In this document: positions 24,887 to 33,290 of the stretch, in pieces
Layout of the letters: every line of letters starts with the position of its first letter
Numbering within the stretch: position 1 is the stretch's first letter
Origin: Devosia sp. Leaf420
Lineage (GTDB): Bacteria > Pseudomonadota > Alphaproteobacteria > Rhizobiales > Devosiaceae
Assembly: GCF_001425445.1 (NCBI RefSeq)
Contig: NZ_LMQU01000001.1
Span: 249,221 to 313,220, forward strand
Direction: 5' to 3'
DNA length: 64,000 nt
Notes under the pieces: model-generated
What the model saw: the letters and a program-made list of their open reading frames with translations, nothing else
Database searches by the model: none
Told to the model about the DNA's origin: nothing
Position numbers and translations under genes: made by a program

Positions 24887-27531
24887 GATCGCGTTTGGCT
24901 GAGCGAGGCCATTGTTGCCGCCAGTATCCGCCGGATTTCGGGGCGGCAGGAGCCGCAATTGGTGCCGGCTTTGGTGCATTGGCCGATGGCTTCCACGGTG
25001 TCGCAGCCGTCTTTGGCGATGGCGGCGGTGATGGTGTTGATACCGACGGAAAAGCAGGAGCAGACGGTAGCGCCCGGGTCAGGCATGTCGGCGCCGGGAC
25101 GGCCGGCGAGCACGACTGAGGCGCTGAGGTTTGTTTTGGTAAGAAGCGTCGTCGCCCATTGGCGGGAGACAATGACGGGATCGGGAGAGGTGTAGAGCGC
25201 GAGGATCAGGCGTCCATCTTCGAGCACTGCGAAGTTCCGGCGGCCAACGCGGTCGTCGCTGAAGGTTTTGATGCGGGCGTTGGCGGGGAGATGGAAATTT
25301 GCTTTGAGCCAGGCGATCCAATCTTCGGGCTCATTGAACCATGCAAGTTCGCCGCGCGTGCCGCCGTTGATTGGCGCGACGGCCCAATAGTCGCTGGTCA
25401 ATGCCGGGCTTTGCGCCACCACGAAAAAGCCAAAGAGACGAGCGCCAGCCGGTTCGACATGGACCCGCGCCATCTTGAGCGCCGGCTGGCCGGAGACCGG
25501 GTCAGTCTTGGCGGCGACGAGTGAATCGATGCGGCCATTGGAGGCGAATTGGTCGGTCCAGTGCATGGGCGCAAAGACCTGGCCCTGTGGTTGGCGATCG
25601 GTGACGACAGCGCGCAGTGTCACGCTGGCTCGGGCATTGGAGACACGGACCAGAGTGGCGCGACGGATGTTGAGGCGCTCGGCGTCGGCCGGGTGAATTT
25701 CGAGGAAAGGCTCGGCATAGTGGGCGGAAAGCCGCGCGGCTTTTCCGGTGCGGGTCATGGTGTGCCAGTGATCCCGGACGCGGCCAGTGTTGAGCACGAA
25801 TGAGCCGGGCGCCGGGCGAATGGGCGGCGGCGGCACGACCGGGACGAAGCGGGCTTTTTGATCGGGCGTGAAAAAGCGGCCATCGCCGAACATGCGTGCG
25901 CTGGGTTTAGTTCGCACCGGCCACTGGGTGGGTTGGATGGCTGCGTAATCGGCGCCGCTCAAGCCTGCGAGGTCGAAGTCGCGGGTCCCGTCGTTTTCAA
26001 AGGAAGAGAGCGCAACGTGCTCGGCGAAAATGTCGCCCGGGGTGCGATAGGGAAAAGCTTTGGAATGTCCGAGGCGTCGCGCAACTTCGGAAATGATCCA
26101 CCAATCGGGACGCGCTTCGCCTGGAAGGGCAAGAAAGGGGCGCTGGCGGGATATGCGGCGTTCCGAATTGGTGACGCTGCCTTCCTTTTCGCCCCAGCCC
26201 GCGGCCGGAAGTCTGACATGGGCATAGTGGCCAGTGTCGGTCTTCGCATTCATGTCTGAGACGACGACAAAGGGACACGCTTCGAGAGCAGCGCGGACGG
26301 CGTCGGCATCGGGCATGGAATCGACGGGGTTGGTCGCCATGATCCAGACTGCCTTGATCTCGCCTCGCGCCATGGCGGCGAAGAGATCGACGGCCTTGAG
26401 GCCAGGCTTGGTCGCGACATTGGGCGCCTGCCAGAAGCGCCCTACCCTCTCAATCGCTTCGGGCGTAAAATCCATATGGGCGGCCAGCATATTGGCGAGA
26501 CCACCGACCTCGCGCCCGCCCATGGCGTTGGGCTGACCGGTGACGCTGAAGGGGCCCATGCCCTTGCGCCCGATGCGGCCGGTCAAGAGGTGGCAGTTGA
26601 TTATGGCATTGACCTTGTCAGTGCCCGAGGCGGATTGATTGACGCCCTGGGAATAGACGGTGACGGTGCGCTCGGTTTTGGCGAACCAGTCATAAAATGT
26701 TGCGATGTCGGCAGTTGCCGCGCCGGTGGCTTCGGCGACGCGGTCGAGCGGCCAATCTTCGGCGAGGAGCAATGCGGATTCGGCGTCGCTTGTGTGTTGC
26801 GCCACGAAGTCGGCATCAACGTGCCCAAGGTGCGCGAGATGACCGAGGAGACCGACAAAAAGTGCGCTATCGCCGTCGGAGCGGAGCGGCAGATGAAGAT
26901 CGGCAATGTCGGCGGTGGAGCTGCGGCGCGGATCGATGAGTACGACGCGCATATCGGGACGTTCGGCCTTGGCGGCGGCGAGGCGCTGATGCAGCACCGG
27001 GTGGCACCAGGCGAGATTGGAACCGACGAGCACGACGAGATCGGCCAGTTCGAGATCTTCGTAATTGCCCGGGACGGTGTCGGAGCCGAAGGCGCGCTTG
27101 TGGCCAGCGACCGACGATGCCATGCAGAGGCGAGAATTGGTGTCGATATTGGCGCTGCCGACAAAGCCCTTCATCAGCTTATTGGCGACGTAATAGTCCT
27201 CCGTGAGGAGCTGGCCTGAGCCGTAGATGGCGACGGAATCTGGGCCGTATCGCTCGATGGCTTCGCGAAAACGGGTCGCGACGAGGTCGAGAGCTTCGTC
27301 CCAACCTGCGCGGCGATTGCCGATTTCGGGGTGCAGAAGCCGGCCTTCCAGCGAGAGGGTTTCGCCGAGCGCGGAGCCTTTGGAGCAAAGGCGACCGAAA
27401 TTGGCGGGATGATCGGGATCGCCCGCAATCGCGACGCTGCCATCGGCTTGGGGCGTTGCAAGGACACCGCAGCCAACGCCGCAATAGGGACAGGTGGTCT
27501 TGACGGTTTTGGCGGAGCCGAGGGCGGTCAT
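24883..27531 (-). CDS. nasA: Assimilatory nitrate reductase, catalytic subunit
   Basis: The product has 882 residues from ATG 27531; an in-frame GTG at 27594 would overlap the upstream gene. It reduces nitrate to nitrite in the cytoplasm with a molybdenum bis-MGD cofactor. The N-terminus holds the [4Fe-4S] ligands C14, C17, C21 and C49 (CPYCGVGC and RLCSKG). Molybdopterin oxidoreductase and dinucleotide-binding domains follow to about residue 750. A C-terminal BFD-like [2Fe-2S] domain has CSC and CTKAGTNCGSC. It is the last gene of the nas operon, 44 bases after the NasB-like gene. Confidence 0.96.
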   Translation of the reverse strand: MTALGSAKTVKTTCPYCGVGCGVLATPQADGSVAIAGDPDHPANFGRLCSKGSALGETLSLEGRLLHPEIGNRRAGWDEALDLVATRFREAIERYGPDSVAIYGSGQLLTEDYYVANKLMKGFVGSANIDTNSRLCMASSVAGHKRAFGSDTVPGNYEDLELADLVVLVGSNLAWCHPVLHQRLAAAKAERPDMRVVLIDPRRSSTADIADLHLPLRSDGDSALFVGLLGHLAHLGHVDADFVAQHTSDAESALLLAEDWPLDRVAEATGAATADIATFYDWFAKTERTVTVYSQGVNQSASGTDKVNAIINCHLLTGRIGRKGMGPFSVTGQPNAMGGREVGGLANMLAAHMDFTPEAIERVGRFWQAPNVATKPGLKAVDLFAAMARGEIKAVWIMATNPVDSMPDADAVRAALEACPFVVVSDMNAKTDTGHYAHVRLPAAGWGEKEGSVTNSERRISRQRPFLALPGEARPDWWIISEVARRLGHSKAFPYRTPGDIFAEHVALSSFENDGTRDFDLAGLSGADYAAIQPTQWPVRTKPSARMFGDGRFFTPDQKARFVPVVPPPPIRPAPGSFVLNTGRVRDHWHTMTRTGKAARLSAHYAEPFLEIHPADAERLNIRRATLVRVSNARASVTLRAVVTDRQPQGQVFAPMHWTDQFASNGRIDSLVAAKTDPVSGQPALKMARVHVEPAGARLFGFFVVAQSPALTSDYWAVAPINGGTRGELAWFNEPEDWIAWLKANFHLPANARIKTFSDDRVGRRNFAVLEDGRLILALYTSPDPVIVSRQWATTLLTKTNLSASVVLAGRPGADMPDPGATVCSCFSVGINTITAAIAKDGCDTVEAIGQCTKAGTNCGSCRPEIRRILAATMASLSQTRS

Positions 27532-27575
27532 GCAGCGTAGTTTCCAAAGTCGACAGGCGAAGGAAGCGGCGCGGA

Positions 27576-28829
27576 TCAGCCCGCGACGCTGCACCGACCG
27601 CCATAGGGATCTATCGGGGCGCTGCCTTGGAAGGCCGCGCCGAAGATGAGCGTGCCCCGCATATCGCTCGTCGCGGCAGACTCGCGGAGCAGGTCAAAAA
27701 ACCAGGGACCGTCGGTGGTTTCGCCATAGAGCACGGTGCCGACGATGCGATCATCCCGGAGGATAAGGCGCTTGTAGATGCCGTCTTCCTCGTCGCGCAG
27801 GACGATGTCTTCCTGCCCGTCGCGCGTTTCAAGATCGCCAGCCGAAAAAACCGAAATGCCAGTGACCTTGAGTTGGGTCGCCGTGGGCAGGGGCCGGAAT
27901 GCGGCAGGCTGATCCGCCAGGGTTTTGGCGAGGACAGCAGCCATATCGTAAAGCGGGGCGACGAGGCCGTAGCATATGCCATCGTGTTCTACGCATTCGC
28001 CAAGAGCGAGGATGTGCGGGTCGGACGTGCGCATCTGATCGTCGACGACGATGCCGCGTTCGACATGAATGCCCGCATCGGTCGCGAGGCGCGTTTCGGG
28101 GCGGATGCCCACTGCCATGACGACGATATCGGCCTGGCAGATCCGGCCATCTTCAAGCACCACGGCTTCGGCGCGTTCGTGGCCGATGATCGCTTGAGTT
28201 TGGGCTTTGCAGAGCACTTCGATGCCCCGGTCCTCGAAGGCTTTTTGGAGCATGGCCCCGGCGACGGGGTCGAGCTGGCGGTTCATCAGATGATCGGCGG
28301 CATGGAGGACTGTGACGCCCATGCCGCGCAGGCGGAGAGCGGCGGCGGCTTCTAAGCCGAGGAGACCGCCGCCGATGACGACGGCGCGTGAGCCGGGCAT
28401 GGCAGCGGCCGCGATCATCTTCTGCACGTCGTCAAAATCGCGGAAAGCCAGAACGCCGGGGAGGTCCTTGCCGGCGATAGGCAGGACAAAAGGGGCCGAA
28501 CCTGTAGCGACGACAAGGGTATCGTATGGCGTTTCGCCACTACGGGAAATTACCACCTTTCGGTGGCGATCTATGGCGGTGACGTGTTCGCCGAAGTGGG
28601 TGGTGACGCCGTGCGAGGCGTACCAGGCGGCACTGTGGGTAATGATGTCCTCAAAGCTCTTTTCGCCGGCGAGGACTGGAGAAAGCATCAACCGGTTGTA
28701 ATTGCCGCGCGGCTCGGCGCCGAAAAGGGTGACGTCGTAGCGACCTGGCGCCTCGGCGAAAAGATGTTCGAGGGCGCGGCCGGAGGCCATGCCGGCCCCG
28801 ACCACGACGAGCTTTTGCCTACCGCTCAT
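27576..28829 (-). CDS. FAD-dependent NAD(P)H oxidoreductase, NasB/NirB N-terminal type
   Basis: The product has 417 residues. It has an N-terminal FAD motif (VVVGAGMASGRALE), a second Rossmann motif for NAD(P)H (VVIGGGLLGLEAAAALR), the VMAVGIRPE stretch and LALGECVEH near the FAD. This is the pyridine nucleotide reductase module seen at the start of NirB and in the NasB electron-transfer subunit. There is no siroheme or second iron-sulfur domain, so it is not a full nitrite reductase. It most likely feeds electrons from NAD(P)H to NasA. It overlaps the transporter gene by four bases. Confidence 0.9.
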   Translation of the reverse strand: MSGRQKLVVVGAGMASGRALEHLFAEAPGRYDVTLFGAEPRGNYNRLMLSPVLAGEKSFEDIITHSAAWYASHGVTTHFGEHVTAIDRHRKVVISRSGETPYDTLVVATGSAPFVLPIAGKDLPGVLAFRDFDDVQKMIAAAAMPGSRAVVIGGGLLGLEAAAALRLRGMGVTVLHAADHLMNRQLDPVAGAMLQKAFEDRGIEVLCKAQTQAIIGHERAEAVVLEDGRICQADIVVMAVGIRPETRLATDAGIHVERGIVVDDQMRTSDPHILALGECVEHDGICYGLVAPLYDMAAVLAKTLADQPAAFRPLPTATQLKVTGISVFSAGDLETRDGQEDIVLRDEEDGIYKRLILRDDRIVGTVLYGETTDGPWFFDLLRESAATSDMRGTLIFGAAFQGSAPIDPYGGRCSVAG

Positions 28830-30094
28830 GCGGGCTGCCCGACCGGCTGGCGCTCCATGCGCCGGACGGTCATGTGCATCCAGAGGAATGCGACGGCGAC
28901 CAGTACGAAGAGCGCAATAAAGCAGCTCGACCAGATACCGGTGACATCGTTGAGATAGCCAAAGAGCAGCGGCAGGACGAAGCCACCGAGGCCACCGATC
29001 ATACCGACGAGACCACCGACAGCGCCGACATTCTGAGGGTAATAGGCCGGGATGTGCTTATAAACGGCGGCCTTGCCGAGGCTCATGAAAAAGCCGAGGA
29101 CAAAGATCAGGCCAACGAATGCCCAGGGGCTCAACTCGAAGTGCAGCGGAACGGGGCCGTTGATGCCGGCGACGACAAAATCGGATGTCGGCAGAGCCAG
29201 AATGGCGGTCATCAGCAGCGAGACACCGAAGGTCCAATAGAGCACGGTGCGGGCACCGATACGGTCCGAGAGGGTGCCGCCATAAGCGCGGAAGATGCTG
29301 GCGGGAACGGAGTAGAAGGCGGCGATCATGCCGGCCGTCTTGATGTCAAAGCCATAGACGCCGATCAGATAGCGCGGCAGCCACAGGGTGAGCGCGACGA
29401 AGGCGCCGAAGGCGAAGAAGTAATAAAGGGCGAAGCGCCAGACCTGAAGATTTCGCAGCGGCTCGAATTCACTGAGGAGGCTCTTGGGCGTGTAGGGCTC
29501 GGTGCGGCGCTTGACGATGATCGGATCATCTTCGGTGGTGAACCAGAAAACGACAGCGATCACAACGAGCGCGGCGGCCCAGATCAGCGCGACCGACTGC
29601 CAGCCCCAGGCAAGCATGACGAAGGGGGCGAGGAATTTGGTTACGGATGATCCGACATTGCCGACGCCGAAAATTCCGAGAGCCGTGCCCTGCTTACCGG
29701 CGGCATAGAAGCGGGACACATAGGCGACGCCGACTGCAAAGGAGCCCCCCGCGAGACCCACGCCAAGCGCGGCTATCAGGAACTGCTCATAGGTTTGAGC
29801 GAAGGTGAGTAGGAAGGTCGCCAGTGCCGCGGCGAGCATGGTGATGACATAGACGATGCGGCCGCCCATGCGATCGGTAAGCACCCCGAGGAGGACGCGG
29901 ACCAGCGAGCCCGTGAGCACCGGGGTACCGATCAGGAGGCCGAACTGGGTTTCGCTGAGCCCAAGCTGGTCCTTCAACTGTACGCCGATTATGGAAAAAA
30001 TCGTCCAGACGGCAAAGCACACGGTGAATGCCACCGTGGACATTGTCAGCGCGCGTGTCGATTGCGCTGAGGAAGTCGACTGCATGTTTGTCAT
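28826..30094 (-). CDS. MFS nitrate/nitrite transporter, NarK/NasA type
   Basis: The product has 422 residues from ATG 30094, eight bases after AGGGG; a GTG at 30103 and an ATG at 30085 are alternatives. It has about twelve predicted membrane segments. NarK-family landmarks include LIGTPVLTGSLVRVLLG and the DRMGGR loop, and the glycine-rich GLVGMIGGLGGFVLPLLFG signature late in the protein. It imports nitrate across the inner membrane. It is the first gene of the nas operon, behind a sigma-54-type promoter and a leader terminator. Confidence 0.94.
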   Translation of the reverse strand: MTNMQSTSSAQSTRALTMSTVAFTVCFAVWTIFSIIGVQLKDQLGLSETQFGLLIGTPVLTGSLVRVLLGVLTDRMGGRIVYVITMLAAALATFLLTFAQTYEQFLIAALGVGLAGGSFAVGVAYVSRFYAAGKQGTALGIFGVGNVGSSVTKFLAPFVMLAWGWQSVALIWAAALVVIAVVFWFTTEDDPIIVKRRTEPYTPKSLLSEFEPLRNLQVWRFALYYFFAFGAFVALTLWLPRYLIGVYGFDIKTAGMIAAFYSVPASIFRAYGGTLSDRIGARTVLYWTFGVSLLMTAILALPTSDFVVAGINGPVPLHFELSPWAFVGLIFVLGFFMSLGKAAVYKHIPAYYPQNVGAVGGLVGMIGGLGGFVLPLLFGYLNDVTGIWSSCFIALFVLVAVAFLWMHMTVRRMERQPVGQPA

Positions 30095-30102
30095 GCCTTT
30101 CA

Positions 30103-30168
30103 CCCCTAAAACAAAAAGGCCGCCAACAGAGCCGACCGGATATTCCGATCGCTTCTATTGGCAGCCTT
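30103..30168 (-). terminator. Leader terminator/attenuator of the nas operon
   Basis: In the leftward transcript an 11-bp stem (AAGGCTGCCAA with TTGGCGGCCTT, one G-U pair) encloses an inner 7-bp hairpin at 30134-30150. TTTTTGTTTT follows directly. The ribosome-binding site and start of the transporter gene come next, so termination here would silence the operon. A small hairpin at 30203-30216 lies near the predicted 5' end. This layout resembles leaders controlled by ANTAR-type antiterminators such as NasR and NasT; the factor itself is inferred. Confidence 0.75.
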
Positions 30169-30202
30169 GCCTGTGGCACCCATCGTTGGACGCCAGTTCA
30201 AT

Positions 30203-30216
30203 CGCTCCTGAGAGCG
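30203..30216 (-). promoter_or_regulatory. Leader hairpin 1 of the nas operon
   Basis: CGCTCTCAGGAGCG in the leftward RNA forms a 5-bp stem with a TCAG loop, about five bases after the predicted start site. Known nitrate-responsive leaders carry an antiterminator recognition hairpin at this position. The loop does not clearly match the ANTAR hexaloop pattern. Confidence 0.45.
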
Positions 30217-30231
30217 TTTCACCAGAGGTAA

Positions 30232-30247
30232 TGCATTTAGTGTGCCA
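30232..30247 (-). promoter_or_regulatory. Sigma-54 (RpoN) promoter of the nas operon
   Basis: On the coding strand TGGCACACTAAATGCA matches the -24/-12 consensus, with GG and GC exactly ten bases apart and a single mismatch in the -12 box. It predicts a start near 30221 and a leader of about 127 bases. Two dyads upstream (30314-30327 and 30331-30360) could be enhancer sites for NtrC. Confidence 0.75.
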
Positions 30248-30313
30248 GCCGGATTTCGCGGCAAAATGCTTTATGGCGCAGCTATTTAGCAGATTCCAGA
30301 TTTTTCCGACTTT

Positions 30314-30360
30314 GGCGACCAATCGCCTAATTGGGCATCATTCGCATATTTTTTGCCCAA
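30314..30360. promoter_or_regulatory. Two dyads upstream of the sigma-54 promoter
   Basis: GGCGA-CCAA-TCGCC at 30314-30327 and TTGGGCA...TGCCCAA at 30331-30360 lie about 65-115 bases upstream of the -24 element, where an enhancer-binding protein normally sits. Neither is a textbook NtrC site. They also lie in front of the divergent HAD gene, in a gene-free stretch of 389 bases. Confidence 0.35.
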
Positions 30361-30483
30361 ATTTAGAGCCTGCACATATTGAAAGCGAATTGGAGCGCGC
30401 TAACCCGCGTAACTCACAGCGACGAGCTCGATTTTCCGCAAGCGGGTTGCTCCGATGGTTAAAATACGGCAAACTCGGGGCAA

Positions 30484-31233
30484 ATGGGGGATGCGACACT
30501 GGATTCAAATCAGACGCCACCGACCATTGTGCTATTTGATCTCGATGGCACATTGGTGAACCATATCAACCCGCGCGTGCTGCAGGCGCTGGAGTTTTTG
30601 GACGACTGCTCGCACCGTGCCGCAAGGCTGGTTGCGCGGTTCCGCCTGATGCGGCGCCAACAGACAACGCCATGCAAGATGCCAAAGTTGCTCGTGCATC
30701 GCGCGATCCATCGCGTTCGCCGCAAGTCTGTCGATCAAATGCTGGTGCCGTGCGAAACAATGCGCCGGGTACTGGAACGCCTCCATGAGAACGGCGTCGT
30801 GCTGGGGCTCGTGAGCAACGGGCTTGGTCGTGGCTATGGTCACGACGTGCTCGAAGCCTTTGATCTCAAGAAGTATTTTACGACCTGCGTGTTCCGCGAG
30901 GACGTGGCGCGCGGCAAGCCTTGGCCGGATTCTATTCAGGCGGCGCTCGGCAATGTGGGCCGCGGTCTGCGGGCGCGCGACGTGGTTTGGTATGTTGGCG
31001 ATCAGCGCAAGGATGTGGATGCAGCGCTTTCCGCTTCCGCCAATTTGTCGCGTGCGATCGTGCCAGTGGCTTTGGGCGCGCGTGCGGCGCTGCGGGCCAT
31101 GGACGGCGATTGCCCGCAATTGCAAATTGCCTGGTCAGCGCATGATCTCGATCGGCTGACGTCCGACCTGTTCGATACGCACCTTTACGGACCGGTGCGG
31201 ACACCCTACCCGCTTGCGGTGGCTACTGCGTAA
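30484..31233 (+). CDS. HAD superfamily hydrolase (Gph-like)
   Basis: The product has 249 residues from ATG 30484. HAD motif I is LFDLDGTL with nucleophile D19 and acid D21, motif II is LVSNG, motif III Lys is in RGKPWPDS, and motif IV is YVGDQRKDVDAA. The helical cap is larger and more basic than in phosphoglycolate phosphatase (FRLMRRQQ). It probably dephosphorylates a small metabolite in the cytoplasm. It is divergent from the nas operon with a shared intergenic region. The substrate is not predictable. Confidence 0.88.
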   Translation: MGDATLDSNQTPPTIVLFDLDGTLVNHINPRVLQALEFLDDCSHRAARLVARFRLMRRQQTTPCKMPKLLVHRAIHRVRRKSVDQMLVPCETMRRVLERLHENGVVLGLVSNGLGRGYGHDVLEAFDLKKYFTTCVFREDVARGKPWPDSIQAALGNVGRGLRARDVVWYVGDQRKDVDAALSASANLSRAIVPVALGARAALRAMDGDCPQLQIAWSAHDLDRLTSDLFDTHLYGPVRTPYPLAVATA

Positions 31234-31474
31234 GATTGGCGCTGCGGCGCCTAGCCTTTGCTTCGATGGGCTACAAAAGGCTTTTGTGATGCCGACCTGT
31301 AGCTATCAGTATCCACCCAATCATTGCGGCCGTCATTGCCCGCCTTGTCTGAGCATTCCAGCGCGCTGACGGATGGACTAGCCGGACGAGCCGGGTGGTG
31401 ACGATCATAGAGAGATCATGTCCCTTTGGGACAAAACAGGACCGGTCCGACACGCGTTATCCAATTACCGCAAA

Positions 31475-31936
31475 CTAAAAATCAAAACCCATTTGGCTGA
31501 TGGAGGGTGCGGGAGCGGCTGAGACCTCTTCCTGCTTCTCATCTTTGAAGATTGGCTTCGCTTTCGCCTTACGTGGTTGGGCCGGTTTTGGAACTACAGC
31601 GGGCTTTTCGATGATCACTTCTACGGCTTCCGGCTCAACCTTCGCAGTTTCTGCCTCGGCGGCAGTTGCGATGAGATCCAGCCAGCCTTTTGCGGGGGTC
31701 AATTTCGCTGGCCGGAAGGCATAGACATTTTCGCGGCCTTTTTTGACCTCGGCGACGAGACCTGCGGATTTGAGCACGCGCAGATGGCGCGAGATGGCGG
31801 GGCGGCTGATCGAAAAAGCCTCGGTCAGCACATGGACCGGCGTCGGCGCGACCTTGAGAATCTCAAGGATACGGCAGCGCGTGGTGTCGGCCAGGGCTGA
31901 ATAAAGGGCGATGGGCGGCTTCGATCTTTTGCTCAT
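31475..31936 (-). CDS. ArsR family transcriptional regulator
   Basis: The product has 153 residues from ATG 31936, eight bases after AGGG. The first 75 residues are a winged helix-turn-helix with SISRPAISRHLRVLKSAGLV as the recognition region. There is no cysteine pair, so metal or arsenic sensing by the classic site is unlikely. The C-terminal half is unusual: it is rich in Glu, Pro and Lys (VPKPAQPRKAKAKP), is probably disordered, and ends MGFDF. A perfect 18-bp dyad just upstream of the start suggests autoregulation. It is divergent from the TrhA gene. Confidence 0.88.
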   Translation of the reverse strand: MSKRSKPPIALYSALADTTRCRILEILKVAPTPVHVLTEAFSISRPAISRHLRVLKSAGLVAEVKKGRENVYAFRPAKLTPAKGWLDLIATAAEAETAKVEPEAVEVIIEKPAVVPKPAQPRKAKAKPIFKDEKQEEVSAAPAPSISQMGFDF

Positions 31937-31949
31937 GCGCCGAGCCCTA

Positions 31950-31967
31950 TGTAACAAGGGTGTTACA
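31950..31967. promoter_or_regulatory. 18-bp perfect dyad, probable ArsR operator
   Basis: TGTAACA-AGGG-TGTTACA is a perfect inverted repeat whose edge lies 13 bases upstream of the arsR start codon. The placement would block transcription or translation initiation when bound. Operators of this size are typical of ArsR dimers. Confidence 0.65.
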
Positions 31968-32096
31968 CGTCAAGTTATGGCACCATTTGTTCACCAGAAA
32001 CGTTCAACCAGCGTTCAGCATGCCACGGGATTGCCACCCGCGGATAAGATTGTGGTCATGCCTCAAGCGTCAGTCTAGCCCACGGAGGATCGCCAC

Positions 32097-32786
32097 ATGG
32101 TGTCGCAGGACCAAAGCCCTACCTATTCCTGGTGGAGTCGCGAGCAACGGCCATTCAGCATGGCTGAGGTGGTGGTCGATGCAGTAGTGCATGTGCTTGG
32201 GCTTGTGGGCGCGATAGCGGCAGGGTCGATCCTGCTTGTCCTCGCGCTGATGCATACAGCGCCGGAGGCGTTTCCGGCGCTGGTGGTTTATGTGGCGACG
32301 CTAGTTGCGGTGCTGGGCGTGTCGCTCGCTTATAATGTCTGGCCGGTTTCGCCGATCAAAATGCACTTGGCGCGCTTTGACCAGGCAGCGATTTTCCTTT
32401 TTATTGCGGGGACTTACACGCCATTTCTCGCCGTAATTGGCGGAACGCGAGCGGGCGCTATCATGATGAGCCTCGTCTGGGGCGCTTCGCTGATTGGGGT
32501 GGCGCTGAAGCTGATCGTGCCGCAGCGTTTCGGGCGGCTGGCGATCCTGCTTTATCTTGCGATCGGCTGGAGCGGCATTCTGGTGTTTCAACGGCTGGCC
32601 GAGGAACTTCCGTCATCGACGCTATGGCTTTTGCTGGCCGGCGGCGTGACCTATTCCGCCGGCATTGGCTTTCACCTCTGGGAAAAGCTGAAGTTTCAGA
32701 ATGCTTTATGGCATGTGTTCGTGGTGGCAGGCGCGAGCCTCCATCTCTGGGCGGTGCTCGACTGCATGGTCATCCACAGGCTCTGA
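32097..32786 (+). CDS. trhA: Hemolysin III/PAQR family membrane protein (TrhA)
   Basis: The product has 229 residues with seven predicted membrane helices. PAQR landmarks are the early His in DAVVHVLGLVG, the FDQAAIFLFIAGTYTPF segment and the late HVFVVAGASLHLWAV with two His residues that bind zinc in this family. Bacterial members are linked to membrane-lipid homeostasis; haemolytic activity is historical for some. The start is ATG 32097. It converges on the DUF192 gene three bases downstream. Confidence 0.93.
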   Translation: MVSQDQSPTYSWWSREQRPFSMAEVVVDAVVHVLGLVGAIAAGSILLVLALMHTAPEAFPALVVYVATLVAVLGVSLAYNVWPVSPIKMHLARFDQAAIFLFIAGTYTPFLAVIGGTRAGAIMMSLVWGASLIGVALKLIVPQRFGRLAILLYLAIGWSGILVFQRLAEELPSSTLWLLLAGGVTYSAGIGFHLWEKLKFQNALWHVFVVAGASLHLWAVLDCMVIHRL

Positions 32787-32789
32787 AAC

Positions 32790-33239
32790 TTAGTCGATGC
32801 GGTCGTGGGTGACCTTATCGCCCGCGACGATACCGAGCTCTTTGCTGCGGCCGCCGGGGATTTCCAGCACGAACTGCACCGGACCATCCGAAGGGATGGA
32901 GGTTGGGTCCTGCGGGCGGGCATTAGTGTGGATATTGCGGATCGTGCCGTCGCTCGCGATGAACAACATATCGAGCGGTATGAAGGTGTTACGCATCCAG
33001 AATGAGACCGAACGCTCTTCGAAAAAGTCGAAGAGCATGCCCGCATCATCGCCGAGTTCCTGACGATACATCAGGCCGCGCGCGCGGGTTTCGGCGGTAT
33101 CGACGACTTCGACGGTGAAAGCGTGATCGCCGTTTTTGGAGTGGATAACCAGTTGGCTATCGTCGGCAAAAGCAAGGGCCGGCAGGCTGACGGCGAGCAG
33201 GACAGCGGCGGCAGCAAGTGCCTTGAATTGGTGCAGCAT
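32790..33239 (-). CDS. DUF192 family exported protein
   Basis: The product has 149 residues from ATG 33239. A Sec signal peptide (MLHQFKALAAAAVLLAVSLP) ends near ALAFA, so the mature protein is periplasmic. The DUF192 core runs from about residue 35, with ARGLMYRQEL, the GMLFDF segment, FWMRNTFIPLDMLFI and LEIPGG. The function of the family is unknown. The open frame extends upstream, but the signal peptide fixes the start. Confidence 0.93.
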   Translation of the reverse strand: MLHQFKALAAAAVLLAVSLPALAFADDSQLVIHSKNGDHAFTVEVVDTAETRARGLMYRQELGDDAGMLFDFFEERSVSFWMRNTFIPLDMLFIASDGTIRNIHTNARPQDPTSIPSDGPVQFVLEIPGGRSKELGIVAGDKVTHDRID

Positions 33240-33290
33240 CGAAGGGGCTTTCGTTAGCAGTCCGTTAACATTGAGACAGCCCGAACGCAC

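Noticed and set aside
27532..27594. Upstream GTG start for nasA
   Set aside because: It would overlap the NasB-like gene and add a basic leader not usual in the family; ATG 27531 gives the normal N-terminus.
30203..30226. Resemblance to a glycine riboswitch segment (GTGAAACGCTCTCAGG)
   Set aside because: Only this short stretch is similar; the other conserved helices are missing, and the nas context and adjacent terminator explain the hairpin better.
31271..31453. 60-codon leftward open frame in the gap after the HAD gene
   Set aside because: No ribosome-binding site, no family resemblance, and codon use unlike neighbours.
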